From positions 4,837 to 68,836 of the forward strand of contig DASXJR010000044.1 in assembly GCA_036497285.1 (NCBI GenBank): a stretch of 64,000 bases of DNA, written 5' to 3'. Position numbers and translations under genes: made by a program. Below, in pieces: positions 34,844 to 44,106 of the stretch. Each line of letters begins with the position of its first letter. Positions within the stretch are counted from its first letter, which is position 1. The notes below the pieces were generated by a model. That model was given only the letters and a program-made list of their open reading frames with translations. It was not told where the DNA came from and searched no databases. Origin of the DNA: RYN-133 sp036497285 (GTDB lineage: Bacteria > Actinomycetota > Actinomycetes > Mycobacteriales > Jatrophihabitantaceae).

Positions 34844-36372
34844 ATGGCCGTCGCTCGTACTCGCGCGGTTGCGCTGACGGGCGTGCGCGCCCACCTGGTC
34901 GAGGTCGAGGCCGTCCTGGGGCAAGGCCTGCCCGGACTCGCGTTCACCGGGCTCGCCGACACCTCGGTCGTCGAGTCGCGGGATCGTGTGCGGGCCGCAG
35001 TGCACAGTTGCGGTGCGGCCTGGCCTGATCGCAAGGTGACCGTGGCGCTGCTGCCGGCCGACCTGCGCAAGGTCGGGTCGCGGTTCGACCTCGCGGTGGC
35101 GGTCGCGGTGCTGGCCGCTACCGCAGTGGTGCCGGCCGACGCGGTGCGCGACACCGTGTGGATCGCCGAACTCGGCCTGGACGGCCGGCTGCGGCCCGTG
35201 CGGGGCGTGCTGCCCGCGCTCACGGCGATCCGCGACCAGGCGCGGCAAGTCGTCGTCGCACCCGGGAACGGCGCCGAGGCCGCGCTCGTGCCGGGGGTCG
35301 ACGTCCGGGTGGCCCACGACCTCGCCGAGATCGTCACATCGCTGCGTCGCGAAGCCCCGCCCTGGCCGGCGCCGAAGCCGTCGAGGACGACGACGCGGGA
35401 CGACTCGAACCGGATCTGGCCGAGGTCGCGGGGCAGACGCTGGGCAAGCGCGCCGTCGAGGTGGCGGCGGCCGGCGGACACCACGTGTTCCTGGAGGGCG
35501 CGCCCGGCGCCGGCAAGACCATGCTGGCGCAGCGCCTGCCGGGATTGTTGCCGCCGCTCGACGACGACGCGGCGCTCGAGGTCACCGCCGTCTACTCGGT
35601 GGCAGGGTTGCTCGGCGAGCGCGCCCGCCTGATGCGCCGGGCGCCGTTCCAGGCGCCGCACCACACCGCCAGCGTCGCCTCCCTCGTCGGCGGCGGGTCG
35701 GCGCTGGCGCGTCCGGGCGCCATCTCGCTGGCGCATCGCGGCGTGTTGTTCCTCGATGAGGCACCTGAGTTCGCAAATGGCGCGCTCGAGGCGCTGCGCC
35801 AGCCGTTGGAGGGCGGCGTGGTGGTACTGCACCGCAGCGCCGGTGCGGTCACGTATCCGGCGCGGTTCCTGCTCGTCCTTGCCGCGAACCCGTGCCCGTG
35901 CGGTTCTCGGGCGAACGAGTGCACCTGCCCGGCGCAGTCGCGGCGGCGCTATCAGCAGCGGTTGTCCGGTCCGCTGCTCGACCGGATCGATGTGCGGGTG
36001 CACGTGGAGCCGGTGGCGCACGCGGAGTTGTTCGACATCGCGGCGCAGCGCGAGTCGAGCGCAACGGTGGCGGCGCGGGTCGCCCGAGCACGGGCAGCCG
36101 GAACCGAGCGCTGGGCCGGAACGCCGTGGCGCAGCAACAGCGAGGTTCCCGGCGCCGCGTTGCGAGCACGTCCGTGGGTGCTGCCACGAGGCGCGCTCGA
36201 GCCCGCCCAGGTCTACCTGCAGCGCGGGCAGCTCAGCGCACGCGGATTCGACCGGGTGCTTCGCCTGTCGTGGACTCTCGCCGATCTCGGTGGCCGATCG
36301 GTGCCCACCCCGGCGGACGTCGCCGAGGCGTTGTTCTTCCGCACCGGCCAGGGCGAGGGGCAGGCGGCGTGA
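34844..36372 (+). pseudogene. comM: comM/yifB Mg-chelatase-like AAA+ ATPase, frameshifted
   Basis: ComM is a hexameric branch-migration helicase in natural transformation and recombination. The N-terminal S5-like/LonC part reads in one frame (MAVARTRAVALTGVRAHLVEVE to VAHDLAEIVTSLRREAP). The ATPase part reads in the frame one base earlier: GAPGAGKTMLAQRLPG (Walker A), GVLFLDEAPEF (Walker B), NPCPCG zinc-like motif and Mg-chelatase C-terminal domain to the stop at 36372. The switch falls near the C-runs at 35355-35358 and 35360-35362; one extra C would restore a protein of about 509 aa. No classical slippery heptamer is present. It is either a real recent mutation or a sequencing error. Confidence 0.85.
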
Positions 36373-37604
36373 ACGACGACGTATTGCTGGCCCGGGCGTA
36401 CCTGAGTCGGGTCGGTGAGCCGGCCAGTGTCGGCCTGTGGAGCTACGTGGCCAAGGTGGGACCCGTCCAGGCGATGCACGACATCCGGGCCGAGCGCGCG
36501 TGGCAGTCCGTGCTCGCCGAGACCGCATCCCGCCGGGCCGACGCCGATCCGTACGCCGATCTGGCTGCTGCCGAACGGCACGGCCTGCGGCTGGTCGTGC
36601 CCGAATCCGACGAGTGGCCGCACTTCGCGTTCGCCTGCCTGGAGAAAGCGGTGCAGCCGCGGGCCCAGGCGCTCAAGAACGGCAAGTTCGTACGCAACGA
36701 CTCGGGTGAGCCGGTCCCGCCGCTCGCGCTCTGGATGCGCGGGGCGGCCGACCCGACCGTGCTCGGCATCCGTGCCGCCGGCATCGTCGGCGCGCGCGCA
36801 GCCACCCAGTACGGCACCCACGTGACCGCCGAACTCGGCTATGGGCTTGCGGCGCGCGGCGTCACGATCGTGTCCGGCGGTGCATACGGCATCGACGCGG
36901 CTGCGCACCGCGCCGCCATGGCGGCGCACGGGGTGACCGTGCTCGTGTCGGCCGGTGGGCTCGATCGGCCGTACCCACCGGGCAACGCCACCCTGTTCGA
37001 CACGGTCGCCCAGACCGGCTTGCTGATCTCCGAGAGCCCGCCCGGGTGTGCCCCGCAGCGGCGCCGTTTCCTGACGCGCAACCGCCTTATCGCGGCGCTG
37101 TCGACAGGCGTGGTCGTCGTCGAGGCGGCGCACCGCTCGGGCGCGTTGAACACCGCCCGGCACGCAGGCGACCTCGGACGGGCGGTGATGGTGGTGCCGG
37201 GTCCGATCACCTCGGCGCTGTCGGCGGGTTGTCACGGCCTGGTTCAGCGCGACGCCGCGCGGTTGGTGACTTCGGTCGACGACGTGCTCGCTGTCGTCGG
37301 GTCGATGGGTGAGGGACTGATCGACGACCGGCGCGATCCGGTCGCGGACGTGCGGGCCGACCTCGACCGGCTCGACCCGACGACGCGCGCGGTGTTCGAA
37401 GGACTGACGGCGCGGCGATTCGCCACCGCGGAGGAGGTCGCGGCGCGCAGCGGGGTCAGCGCGCTGGACGTGATCCGCGCGCTGCCCGCCCTCGACGCCG
37501 CGGCCCTGGTCGAACGCGGTGCCACCGGGTTCCGCATCGCCGCGAGGGTCCGGGCGAAACCGCCGGCTTCGGTGGTGGATCCCGGTCCGTCTGCCGCGAG
37601 CTGA
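36369..37604 (+). CDS. dprA: DNA processing protein DprA/Smf
   Basis: A 411-aa protein that loads RecA on incoming single-stranded DNA. A SAM-like helical N-terminus is followed by the Rossmann DprA core: GIVGARAATQYG (about residues 138-149), TIVSGGAYGIDAAAHRAAM and GALNTARHAGDLGR. A winged-helix C-terminus (about 330-395) completes it. The family's usual DYP-like motif reads ERHGLRLVVPES. The core is complete, unlike the adjacent comM. Start is GTG in a GTGA overlap with comM's stop. The gene is retained even in many non-transformable actinobacteria. Confidence 0.92.
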   Translation: MNDDVLLARAYLSRVGEPASVGLWSYVAKVGPVQAMHDIRAERAWQSVLAETASRRADADPYADLAAAERHGLRLVVPESDEWPHFAFACLEKAVQPRAQALKNGKFVRNDSGEPVPPLALWMRGAADPTVLGIRAAGIVGARAATQYGTHVTAELGYGLAARGVTIVSGGAYGIDAAAHRAAMAAHGVTVLVSAGGLDRPYPPGNATLFDTVAQTGLLISESPPGCAPQRRRFLTRNRLIAALSTGVVVVEAAHRSGALNTARHAGDLGRAVMVVPGPITSALSAGCHGLVQRDAARLVTSVDDVLAVVGSMGEGLIDDRRDPVADVRADLDRLDPTTRAVFEGLTARRFATAEEVAARSGVSALDVIRALPALDAAALVERGATGFRIAARVRAKPPASVVDPGPSAAS

Positions 37605-37657
37605 TCAGGCTTGCGGTTCGCTGCCGCACCGCGTGGCGGCTTGCGTCGGCGGGGCTC

Positions 37658-38647
37658 GTGCCGCACGGTCGGCAGGTGGCCAGGGCGAAGAAGAACGGTG
37701 ACGACGGTGCGCGCGTCGACATCGCCGCACTGCGCCGGACGCTCCCCGAACCACTGGGCGAGATCGTCGACGCCTACGAGCGCCACCTGCGGCTGGAACT
37801 GAACCGGTCGGCGCACACCGTCCGGGCCTACATCGGCGACGTCGTGCCGCTGCTCAACCACCTGGTCAAGCTCGGCGGCAGCCGCATCGACGACCTCGAC
37901 CTCCCGATGCTGCGCGGCTGGCTCGCGATCCTGCGCGACCGCGGGGCGGCCCGAACGTCCTTGGCGCGACGAGCGGCGGCATTGCGCACGTTCACCGCGT
38001 GGTGCAACCGCACCGGCAGGGCCGAGACCGATCCCGGCGCCCTGCTGGCCAGCCCGCGCGCGCACCGGACCCTGCCTGCGGTGCTCGACGCCCGCGAGGC
38101 CGCCGCGGCGATGGCGCCGATCCGTCCCGACGAGGCCGAACCGCTCGCCCGCCGCGACCGGCTCGTGCTCGAACTGCTCTACGCCACCGGCATCCGCGTG
38201 TCCGAGCTCGCAGGACTCGACATCGACGACGTCGACCGCGGCCGTCGCGTCGTGCGAGTGCTCGGCAAGGGCAACAAGCAGCGCACCGTCCCGTACGGAG
38301 TGGCAGCCGAGCAGGCACTCGACTCGTGGCTGCGGCACGGCCGCCCCGCACTCGCCACCGCCGACAGCGGGCCGGCGCTGCTGCTCGGCGCGCGAGGCAA
38401 GCGGATCGATCCGCGCGCCGTACGCACGGTCGTGCACCGCGCGGTGGGTGCCGTCGACGGGGCTCCGGACATCGGCCCGCACGGACTGCGTCATTCGGCC
38501 GCGACGCATCTGCTCGACGGCGGCGCCGACCTGCGCTCTGTGCAGGAACTGCTCGGGCATGCGAGCCTGGCGACCACGCAGCTCTACACGCACATCTCGG
38601 TCGAGCGGCTGCGCCAGACCTACGCACGCGCCCATCCCCGCGCCTGA
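37658..38647 (+). CDS. xerC: XerC-type tyrosine recombinase
   Basis: A 329-aa site-specific recombinase expected to resolve chromosome dimers at dif with XerD. The core-binding SAM-like domain is about residues 40-130. Catalytic residues are in order: Arg in ATGIRVSEL, Lys in GKGNKQR, His/Arg in HGLRHSAATH, His in LGHAS and the Tyr nucleophile in QLYTHIS. Length and position (between dprA and the M23/rpsB block) match chromosomal XerC rather than a phage integrase. Start could be the GTG at 37658 or at 37676. Confidence 0.9.
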   Translation: MPHGRQVARAKKNGDDGARVDIAALRRTLPEPLGEIVDAYERHLRLELNRSAHTVRAYIGDVVPLLNHLVKLGGSRIDDLDLPMLRGWLAILRDRGAARTSLARRAAALRTFTAWCNRTGRAETDPGALLASPRAHRTLPAVLDAREAAAAMAPIRPDEAEPLARRDRLVLELLYATGIRVSELAGLDIDDVDRGRRVVRVLGKGNKQRTVPYGVAAEQALDSWLRHGRPALATADSGPALLLGARGKRIDPRAVRTVVHRAVGAVDGAPDIGPHGLRHSAATHLLDGGADLRSVQELLGHASLATTQLYTHISVERLRQTYARAHPRA

Positions 38648-38651
38648 GGCA

Positions 38652-39143
38652 CTAGCCGCCGTCCCACGGCACTAGTCGCACCCGACCGAGCCGGGCGAGC
38701 AACAGCAGCGGGTCGAAGTACTCGGTGCCGCGGCGGGCGCCCCAGTGCAGGCAGCGGTCCGGCGCGCACGAGCCGTGTGTTCCGTCGACCCGTCCGAGCA
38801 CCGCGTCCGCCGCCACAACGGTCCCGGTATGGACGGCCGCGCGCACCGGCTCGTACTCGGTGCGCACACCGTCCGCATGCGCCACGACCACCACACCGCG
38901 GCCGGCGACGGAGCCGGCGAACGTGACGGTGCCCGGCGCCGCGGTGCGCACCAGCTGGCCGGGGCGTACCGCGAGATCCACGCCCCGGTGCCCCGGTCCG
39001 TACGGCGTCGCCGGGGCGTCGAACGGACGCACCAGGTTCAGCGGCTCGACCGGCGGACGGTACGCGACCGGTCGGCTCGGCGGTGCGGGCACGGTCGCGG
39101 CGCCCGCCGCCAGCGCCAGCAGCACCCCGGCGATACGGATCAC
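38652..39143 (-). CDS. Secreted M23-family metallopeptidase
   Basis: A 163-aa peptidase of the LytM/M23 type, which cleaves peptide bridges in cell wall. A signal peptide (residues 2-20, LLALAAGAAT) leads to a short linker and the domain: GHRGVDLAV supplies the first His and Asp, VVAHADGVRTEY the middle strand, and CLHWGARRG the last His (LHWG motif). A Cys pair near CAPDRC may form a disulfide. The GTG at 39143 starts the signal peptide directly; a GTG at 39218 would add 25 residues. It is fixed beside rpsB in many actinobacteria and converges on xerC (4 bp gap). Confidence 0.87.
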   Translation of the reverse strand: MIRIAGVLLALAAGAATVPAPPSRPVAYRPPVEPLNLVRPFDAPATPYGPGHRGVDLAVRPGQLVRTAAPGTVTFAGSVAGRGVVVVAHADGVRTEYEPVRAAVHTGTVVAADAVLGRVDGTHGSCAPDRCLHWGARRGTEYFDPLLLLARLGRVRLVPWDGG

Positions 39144-39371
39144 GCCGCCGACTTTGACGCCGTCGAACGGCCCCGACCACGCCCGAGGGACCCGCTGTGG
39201 ACACCGCACGGGCGTCACCCGGGTCCGTCCACAGCTTGATCGGGTTCCTAAGGGGTCTCCGGGGCGGCCGAACCCGATCGAGATAGGGAGTTCTTCCGAT
39301 GCCCGAGGGCACCTCAGACGACGAATCTCGTCAGCGTCAAGGAAAACCTCATCCAGACCACGGAGGTCACG

Positions 39372-39512
39372 ATGTACGAGGTCCGCGCACTGAACCCGGA
39401 TGCCATCTCCGCCGAGCTCGCCTATCGGCGGGAGCAGTTGAAGGGCCGTCGGCCGGTTTACCCGGCCCCACGTGGGCGTTGGCTACGGCGGCGCGACCCG
39501 CTGACCGACTGA
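39372..39512 (+). CDS. 46-residue small basic protein upstream of a LuxR-type ATPase
   Basis: The frame starts MYEVRALNPDAI and ends RRRDPLTD. It is preceded by GGAGG 5 nt from the ATG, one of the best ribosome-binding sites in the window. The protein is helical at its start (ISAELAYRREQLKG) and basic at the end (RGRWLRRR), with no membrane segment. It ends 13 bp before the start of the large LuxR-type regulator and could be a partner or leader peptide of it. I do not recognise a family. Stop and codon use look like the neighbouring genes. Confidence 0.65.
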   Translation: MYEVRALNPDAISAELAYRREQLKGRRPVYPAPRGRWLRRRDPLTD

Positions 39513-39525
39513 GCGGTCAGCGGTG

Positions 39526-42507
39526 ATGACCGCAACGATCGCCCCACCGCAGAAATCCACTAGCGACGGTGTCGGGGCACCGGACCATGATGTCTGGGTG
39601 CCTCGCACCGTCGCGCCGCTTGTCGGCCGCACCTCCGAACTCGCCGCACTGGTCGGCGTCCTTGATGGTGCCGTCGACGCACAGGCCGTCGTCGGCGTCG
39701 TCGGCGGCGATGCCGGGGTGGGTAAGACCCGCCTCCTGACCGAACTCGTCGAGACCGCGACCGACCGCGGCATGACCGTGCTCGTCGGCCACTGCGTCGA
39801 CCTCGGCGACACCCCGCCGCCCTACCTCCCGTTCAGCGAAGCCTTCGCCCGCCTCGCCGCCGAAGACCGCGACGCCGTCGACGAACTCGTGGCCGCCCAC
39901 CCGCCGCTGGCCGGGCTGCTCCCCGGACGCGGTGCCCGCAGCGCCGACGACCGCCTCGATCGCGGTGAGTTGTTCGAAGCTGTGCTCGCCACACTCGCCG
40001 ACCTCGCCGAGCGCCGTCCCGTCCTGCTCCTGGTCGAAGACATGCACTGGGCCGATCAGGCCACCCGCGACCTGCTCGGCTTCCTGTTCACCAGGATCGG
40101 CACCGAGCGGCTCGCCGTCGTCGCCAGTTTCCGCAGCGACGACCTGCACCGCCGCCACCCGCTGCGGCAGACCCTCGCGCAATGGACCCGGCTCCCGTCG
40201 GTCACACGTGTGCAACTCGACCCGCTGCCCGCCGACGAGATCCGGATGCTGGTGAGCGCGCTGCATCCCGCACCGCTCGCCGACGCCGAGATGGCCAGCA
40301 TCATCAGCCGCGCCGACGGCAACGCCTTCTTCGCCGAGGAACTTGTAGCGGCCGCCGAGCAGTGCAACTCGGCGCAACATCTCCCGTGGCAGCTCGCCGA
40401 CCTCCTGCTGGTCCGGCTCGAGCGCCTGTCCGACGACGCCCGGGAGGTCGTGCGGGTCGCCGCCGTCGCCGGCCGACGCGTGGCTCATGCGATGCTCGCC
40501 GAGGTCGTCGACCTGCCGCCGGCGCGTATGGACGCCGCGCTGCGCGACGCCATCGACGTCCACGTCCTGCAGCTCACCCCGAGCGGACGCGGCTACACGT
40601 TCCGGCACGCCCTGCTCGCCGAGGCGGTCTACGACGACCTGCTGCCCGGTGAGGTCGTCCGGCTGCACGCGGCGTATGCGCAAGCGCTGGCCGGACGAGA
40701 GGACCGCAGCGCGGCAGAGCTGGCCCGGCACGCCCGCGCCTCGCACGATCTCGACACCGCCTACGTCGCCAGTGTTCGCGCGGGCGACGAGGCGATGGGC
40801 GTGGCCGCACCGCAGGAGGCGCTGGCGCATTACGAGGCCGCGCTGGAACTGGCGCCGCGAGCGACCACCGCGCCCGACGACCTGAGCGAGCTCGTCGTCG
40901 CGACCGTCGACGCCGCCGATGCCGCCGGCCACTCCGCGCGCGGGCTTCGCCTGGCTCGCGGCGCGCTTGCCGAGCTGCCCGACGACGCATCCGAGCTGCA
41001 CCGCGGCCGGTTGCTGTTCGCGCTCGTCCGTGCCGCGCTCGGCGAGGAGATCGACGAGGACATCCTCACCGCCAGCAGCACCGCGCTCAGCCTGACGCCT
41101 GCCGAGCCGCCGTCGCGGTTCCGGGTGCGGGTGCTCGCCCAGCACGCCCGCGTCGCGTTCATCGTGGGTCGTGACGTCGAGGCCGACCGGTCCGCGCGCG
41201 AGGCGATCGAGCTCGGCGAAGCGATCGGCGAGCGCGTCGGCGTCACCGAGGCACGCACCACCCTGGCGATCGTGGCCCGCCGCGCGTCCGACCCGGAGGC
41301 CGTGATCGAGCGGCTGCACTCGGTCGCCAAGCAGGCCCGCGACGCCGGCGACATCGCCTCCGAGATCCGCAGCAGCTACTCCCGGGGCGGGCTGTTCCTC
41401 GAGCTCGGCGACCTCGAGAACGCGCAGGAAGCCTTCGACCAGACCGCTGCGCGGGCCCGACAGGTGGGCCGGCAGTGGGAGCTGTTCGGCATGCACGCCC
41501 GCGCCAGCGCCGGCCTCGTGCGGTACGCCCGCGGCGACTGGGACGGCGCACTGCGCGTGCTCGACCTCGGCGCCGACCGTCCGCCCGACCTCGGCCGGGC
41601 GGTCATGCTGTCGACCGCGTGCCTGGTACGGGCCGGACGCGGCGACCGCGACGTCAACGAAGTGACCCGGCAACTGCGGCCGCAGTGGGACCGTGAGGGC
41701 CGCATCGCCCTGCATTGCACGCTGGCCATGCTGCAGATCTACGAGCAGACGGGCGACTACGGGGCGGCACTCGCCGCGCGCGACGAGACCCGCGAGCTGA
41801 TCGGTGCCATCTGGAACGACGAGTGGCCGCTCGTGCTCATCCAGATGTCCGCGCAAGTGCTGGCCGCGCTCTCGACCGCGACGGTGGCCGCACCGCAGAG
41901 CGGGCGGGCCGCGCTCGGGGCACGGGCCGAGCAGTTGCTCAGCGACGGCCAGACCAGCGCCCAGAAGGGCCTGCCGGTCGGCCGGGAGATGGGTATCGAG
42001 GGGCGAGGCTGGCTCGGCCGGCTCGAGGCAGAGGCCGCCCGGCTGCGGTGGCTGTCCGGCGTCGACGCTCCGGATCCGGACGAACACATCAGGCTGTGGG
42101 CCCGGGCCGTGGACGGGTTCGACTACGGCAACACGGTCGAGGTGGCACGCTCGCGGGCCCGCTACGCTGCCGTGCTGCGGGCAGCGGGCCGCACGCGCGA
42201 CGCGGCGGAGCAGGCCGATCTCGCCCGGGGCGTCGCCCGGGCGATGCGCGCCGAGCCGCTGCTCCAGGAGCTTCGCGCGATCAGTACGAGCGGGCCCAGG
42301 GCGGCCGACTCACCCGGCGGGATGGACTCGCTGACCGACCGGGAACGCGACGTGCTCGCGCTGCTCGTCGAGGCCCGCACCAACCGCCAGATTGCCGCGC
42401 AGCTCTACATCTCGGAGAAGACCGTCAGCGTGCACGTCTCGAACATCCTGACCAAGCTCGGCGTGCGCAGCCGTGCCGAAGCAGCCGCGCTCGCCCGCCG
42501 CGACTGA
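39526..42507 (+). CDS. Large LuxR-family ATPase regulator (LAL type, 993 aa)
   Basis: STAND-type signal-transduction ATPase and transcription factor. The N-terminal AAA/NACHT-like domain has Walker A GGDAGVGKTRLL (about residues 60-71) and Walker B LLLVEDMHWAD (about 167-177). A long TPR-rich helical sensor region covers about 400-900. The C-terminal LuxR helix-turn-helix is LTDRERDVLALLVEA then NRQIAAQLYISEKTVSVH. LAL proteins activate carbohydrate, antibiotic or steroid genes after ligand and ATP binding; the target is unknown. Either ATG 39526 or the preceding GTG 39523 may be used. The 46-aa gene lies directly upstream. Confidence 0.9.
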   Translation: MTATIAPPQKSTSDGVGAPDHDVWVPRTVAPLVGRTSELAALVGVLDGAVDAQAVVGVVGGDAGVGKTRLLTELVETATDRGMTVLVGHCVDLGDTPPPYLPFSEAFARLAAEDRDAVDELVAAHPPLAGLLPGRGARSADDRLDRGELFEAVLATLADLAERRPVLLLVEDMHWADQATRDLLGFLFTRIGTERLAVVASFRSDDLHRRHPLRQTLAQWTRLPSVTRVQLDPLPADEIRMLVSALHPAPLADAEMASIISRADGNAFFAEELVAAAEQCNSAQHLPWQLADLLLVRLERLSDDAREVVRVAAVAGRRVAHAMLAEVVDLPPARMDAALRDAIDVHVLQLTPSGRGYTFRHALLAEAVYDDLLPGEVVRLHAAYAQALAGREDRSAAELARHARASHDLDTAYVASVRAGDEAMGVAAPQEALAHYEAALELAPRATTAPDDLSELVVATVDAADAAGHSARGLRLARGALAELPDDASELHRGRLLFALVRAALGEEIDEDILTASSTALSLTPAEPPSRFRVRVLAQHARVAFIVGRDVEADRSAREAIELGEAIGERVGVTEARTTLAIVARRASDPEAVIERLHSVAKQARDAGDIASEIRSSYSRGGLFLELGDLENAQEAFDQTAARARQVGRQWELFGMHARASAGLVRYARGDWDGALRVLDLGADRPPDLGRAVMLSTACLVRAGRGDRDVNEVTRQLRPQWDREGRIALHCTLAMLQIYEQTGDYGAALAARDETRELIGAIWNDEWPLVLIQMSAQVLAALSTATVAAPQSGRAALGARAEQLLSDGQTSAQKGLPVGREMGIEGRGWLGRLEAEAARLRWLSGVDAPDPDEHIRLWARAVDGFDYGNTVEVARSRARYAAVLRAAGRTRDAAEQADLARGVARAMRAEPLLQELRAISTSGPRAADSPGGMDSLTDRERDVLALLVEARTNRQIAAQLYISEKTVSVHVSNILTKLGVRSRAEAAALARRD

Positions 42508-42616
42508 TCGGTAACCGGTCGACGTTCAGACATCGTCTGCCTGATGTGGTGCGAGTGGCTACGGTGTCGCGGGCTGTTGATCAAGCACGATCGGCCTCGT
42601 CGGAGGGTGCGCCCTG

Positions 42617-42684
42617 ACAGTGGTCAGTTCGAGCGCACAGTGGTCAGTTGCAACTGACCACTGTGCGGCACAACTGACCACTGT
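42617..42684. repeat. Four-word palindromic element, family B copy 2 (68 bp)
   Basis: Words ACAGTGGTCAGTT at 42617-42629 and 42637-42649, GC, then AACTGACCACTGT at 42652-42664 and 42672-42684. All word starts are 20 nt apart within each arm. The inner 32 bp are a perfect palindrome. Left half equals the reverse complement of the right half of the element at 8260-8326. It lies between the convergent regulator and acylphosphatase genes. Nothing else is recognisable in 42508-42772. Confidence 0.88.
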
Positions 42685-42772
42685 CGGTCAGGACGGCCGC
42701 TGGATCGGGACAGATCGGTCAGGACCACTCGGCGCAGAAGTGAGCACTCGGCGCGACGATGGGTAGCTCGGA

Positions 42773-43054
42773 TCAGCGGATCTCGAACGTGTCGTGACCG
42801 GCCGGCTGCTCCTCGTCCACCGTCACGGACACGACCTCGGCCTCGGGCGGTCCGGTGCGCAAGAACCGCAGCACCTGGTCGACCGCGTCCGGTTCGCCCT
42901 CGAGCCAGGCCTGCACCGTCCCGTCCGACTCGTTCGAGACCCAACCGGCGACCCCGATCGAGCGGGCGACCTTGCGGGTGGTGTCACGGAAGAACACCCC
43001 CTGCACCAGTCCGCGCACGGTCACCGACCTGGCGACGAGGTCAGTCAACGCCAC
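42773..43054 (-). CDS. acyP: Acylphosphatase
   Basis: A 93-aa enzyme that hydrolyses acyl phosphates such as carbamoyl phosphate and 1,3-bisphosphoglycerate. Signature GLVQGVFFRDTTRKVA (about residues 14-29) contains the catalytic Arg; GWVSNESDGTVQAWLEG supplies the catalytic Asn and second signature. Length is normal. The GTG start (VALTDLVARS) overlaps the end of the alpha/beta hydrolase gene by 10 nt; a TTG two codons on would also work. The two are probably co-transcribed. Confidence 0.92.
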   Translation of the reverse strand: MALTDLVARSVTVRGLVQGVFFRDTTRKVARSIGVAGWVSNESDGTVQAWLEGEPDAVDQVLRFLRTGPPEAEVVSVTVDEEQPAGHDTFEIR

Positions 43055-43884
43055 ACCTGCTCGGCGATGACCTCGGCCAGGGTGTCCGGGGCCTCGTCCG
43101 GCAGCCAATGGCTGGCCCCGTCGAGCGCCACGAAGCGGTAAGGCGCCGCGACGAAGCGCTCGGTGCGTGCCGCCGCGGCAGCGCTGAACGCCATGTCCGC
43201 CGAGCCCCACACGTACGCGGTGGGCACGGTGACCGGCCCGAGACCGTCGGCATCAGTCCGCGCCATCGCCCGGTACCAGTTCAGCGCGGCCGTCAGCACG
43301 CCGGGCTGGGCGAAGAAGGCCAGATCGTCGGCCACCCGCTCGGCCGGGACACGATCGCCGAACAGCGAGGTGAACGGCGCCCAGTTCAGCTCGACCAGTC
43401 GCTGCTCGGCGTCCGGCTCGCGGAAATCGCGGATGTAGCCGAACCGTGCCCGCTCCGCGGCGCTCTCACTCAGCACCTCGTTGATCGCCAGTTGGTTCGG
43501 CGTCGACACGGCCGTCCACGACAGGAGCAGGTCAGGACGTCGGGCGGCCACCTGCCAGCCGACCACGCCACCCCAGTCGTGCCCGACCAGATGCACCCGT
43601 GAGTTCAGCGCACCGATGATCTCGACGACGTCGGCGATGAGGTGCGGCATCGCGTAGGCCGCGACCTCGACTGGACGGGCGCCTGCGGAATAGCCGCGCT
43701 GGTCGATCGCGATCGTGCGGATTCCGGCCGACGCCAGTCGCTGCGCAACCGCCGACCAACAGGACGCGCGCTGCGGGAACCCGTGCAGCGCCAGCACCAG
43801 CGCGCCGCCCTCCGGACCCTCGGGATCCCAGGCCATCGCGTCGAAAGCCATCCCGTTCGCCTGCACGCGCACCGGTGTGCCCAC
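43045..43884 (-). CDS. Alpha/beta hydrolase
   Basis: A 279-aa hydrolase of the epoxide-hydrolase/haloalkane-like branch. The oxyanion region is LHGFPQRASCW (about residues 35-45), the nucleophile elbow is VGHDWGGVVGW with Asp as the nucleophile (about 104), and the catalytic His is in GASHWLPDEAP near the end. An Asp nucleophile with HGFP points to epoxide or C-halogen hydrolysis rather than an esterase. Start is a GTG located 7 nt behind a TAGGTT -10, so leaderless. It is divergent from rpsB and coupled to acyP. Confidence 0.87.
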   Translation of the reverse strand: MGTPVRVQANGMAFDAMAWDPEGPEGGALVLALHGFPQRASCWSAVAQRLASAGIRTIAIDQRGYSAGARPVEVAAYAMPHLIADVVEIIGALNSRVHLVGHDWGGVVGWQVAARRPDLLLSWTAVSTPNQLAINEVLSESAAERARFGYIRDFREPDAEQRLVELNWAPFTSLFGDRVPAERVADDLAFFAQPGVLTAALNWYRAMARTDADGLGPVTVPTAYVWGSADMAFSAAAAARTERFVAAPYRFVALDGASHWLPDEAPDTLAEVIAEQVWR

Positions 43885-43891
43885 GCATGCG

Positions 43892-43897
43892 AACCTA
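43892..43897 (-). promoter_or_regulatory. Leaderless -10 (TAGGTT) of the alpha/beta hydrolase gene
   Basis: TAGGTT on the minus strand lies 7 nt before the GTG start at 43884. It is 6 bp from the candidate rpsB -10 on the other strand, so the two promoters may interfere. Confidence 0.6.
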
Positions 43898-43902
43898 CGG
43901 GA

Positions 43903-43908
43903 TACACT
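43903..43908 (+). promoter_or_regulatory. Candidate -10 (TACACT) of rpsB-tsf
   Basis: TACACT is a good -10 match. No strong -35 is seen 17 nt upstream. It would give rpsB a leader of about 190 nt (43915-44106) with no reading frame of note, long enough for autoregulation by S2, but I see no specific structure. Confidence 0.4.
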
Positions 43909-44106
43909 GGACGGGCAGCTCGAGCAATCGGGCTGACTTCGCGTGCCCCGTCGCCTGCCACAAGGCGGCTCGGTGGCCGGCCTCGGTCCGTTCATCCGGC
44001 AAGCCGACCACGACCCCGGGCACCAGGGTTCTCGCACCACCCGGTCGGGAACGACAACCGAGAACGCAGGCCAACGCTTGCGACAAGTACAGAGGAGGAC
44101 GTCGGC

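Noticed and set aside
35350..35365. Programmed -1 frameshift in comM
   Set aside because: No X-XXY-YYZ slippery site and no clear downstream pseudoknot; a one-base deletion or sequencing error is simpler.
37658..38647. Tyrosine recombinase as the integrase of a mobile element
   Set aside because: It lies in the conserved dprA-xerC-M23-rpsB order, has typical XerC length, and no att sites or cargo are next to it.
38652..39218. Longer M23 peptidase from the GTG at 39218
   Set aside because: The extra 25 residues would put a charged stretch before the signal peptide; the GTG at 39143 starts it directly.
39517..42087. An 856-aa open frame antisense to the LuxR-type regulator
   Set aside because: High-GC shadow of a well-supported gene. 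The translation is rich in Arg/Gly/His/Gln without domains. The same holds for long antisense frames at 4548-6308, 46452-48296, 49309-52047 and 52854-54719.
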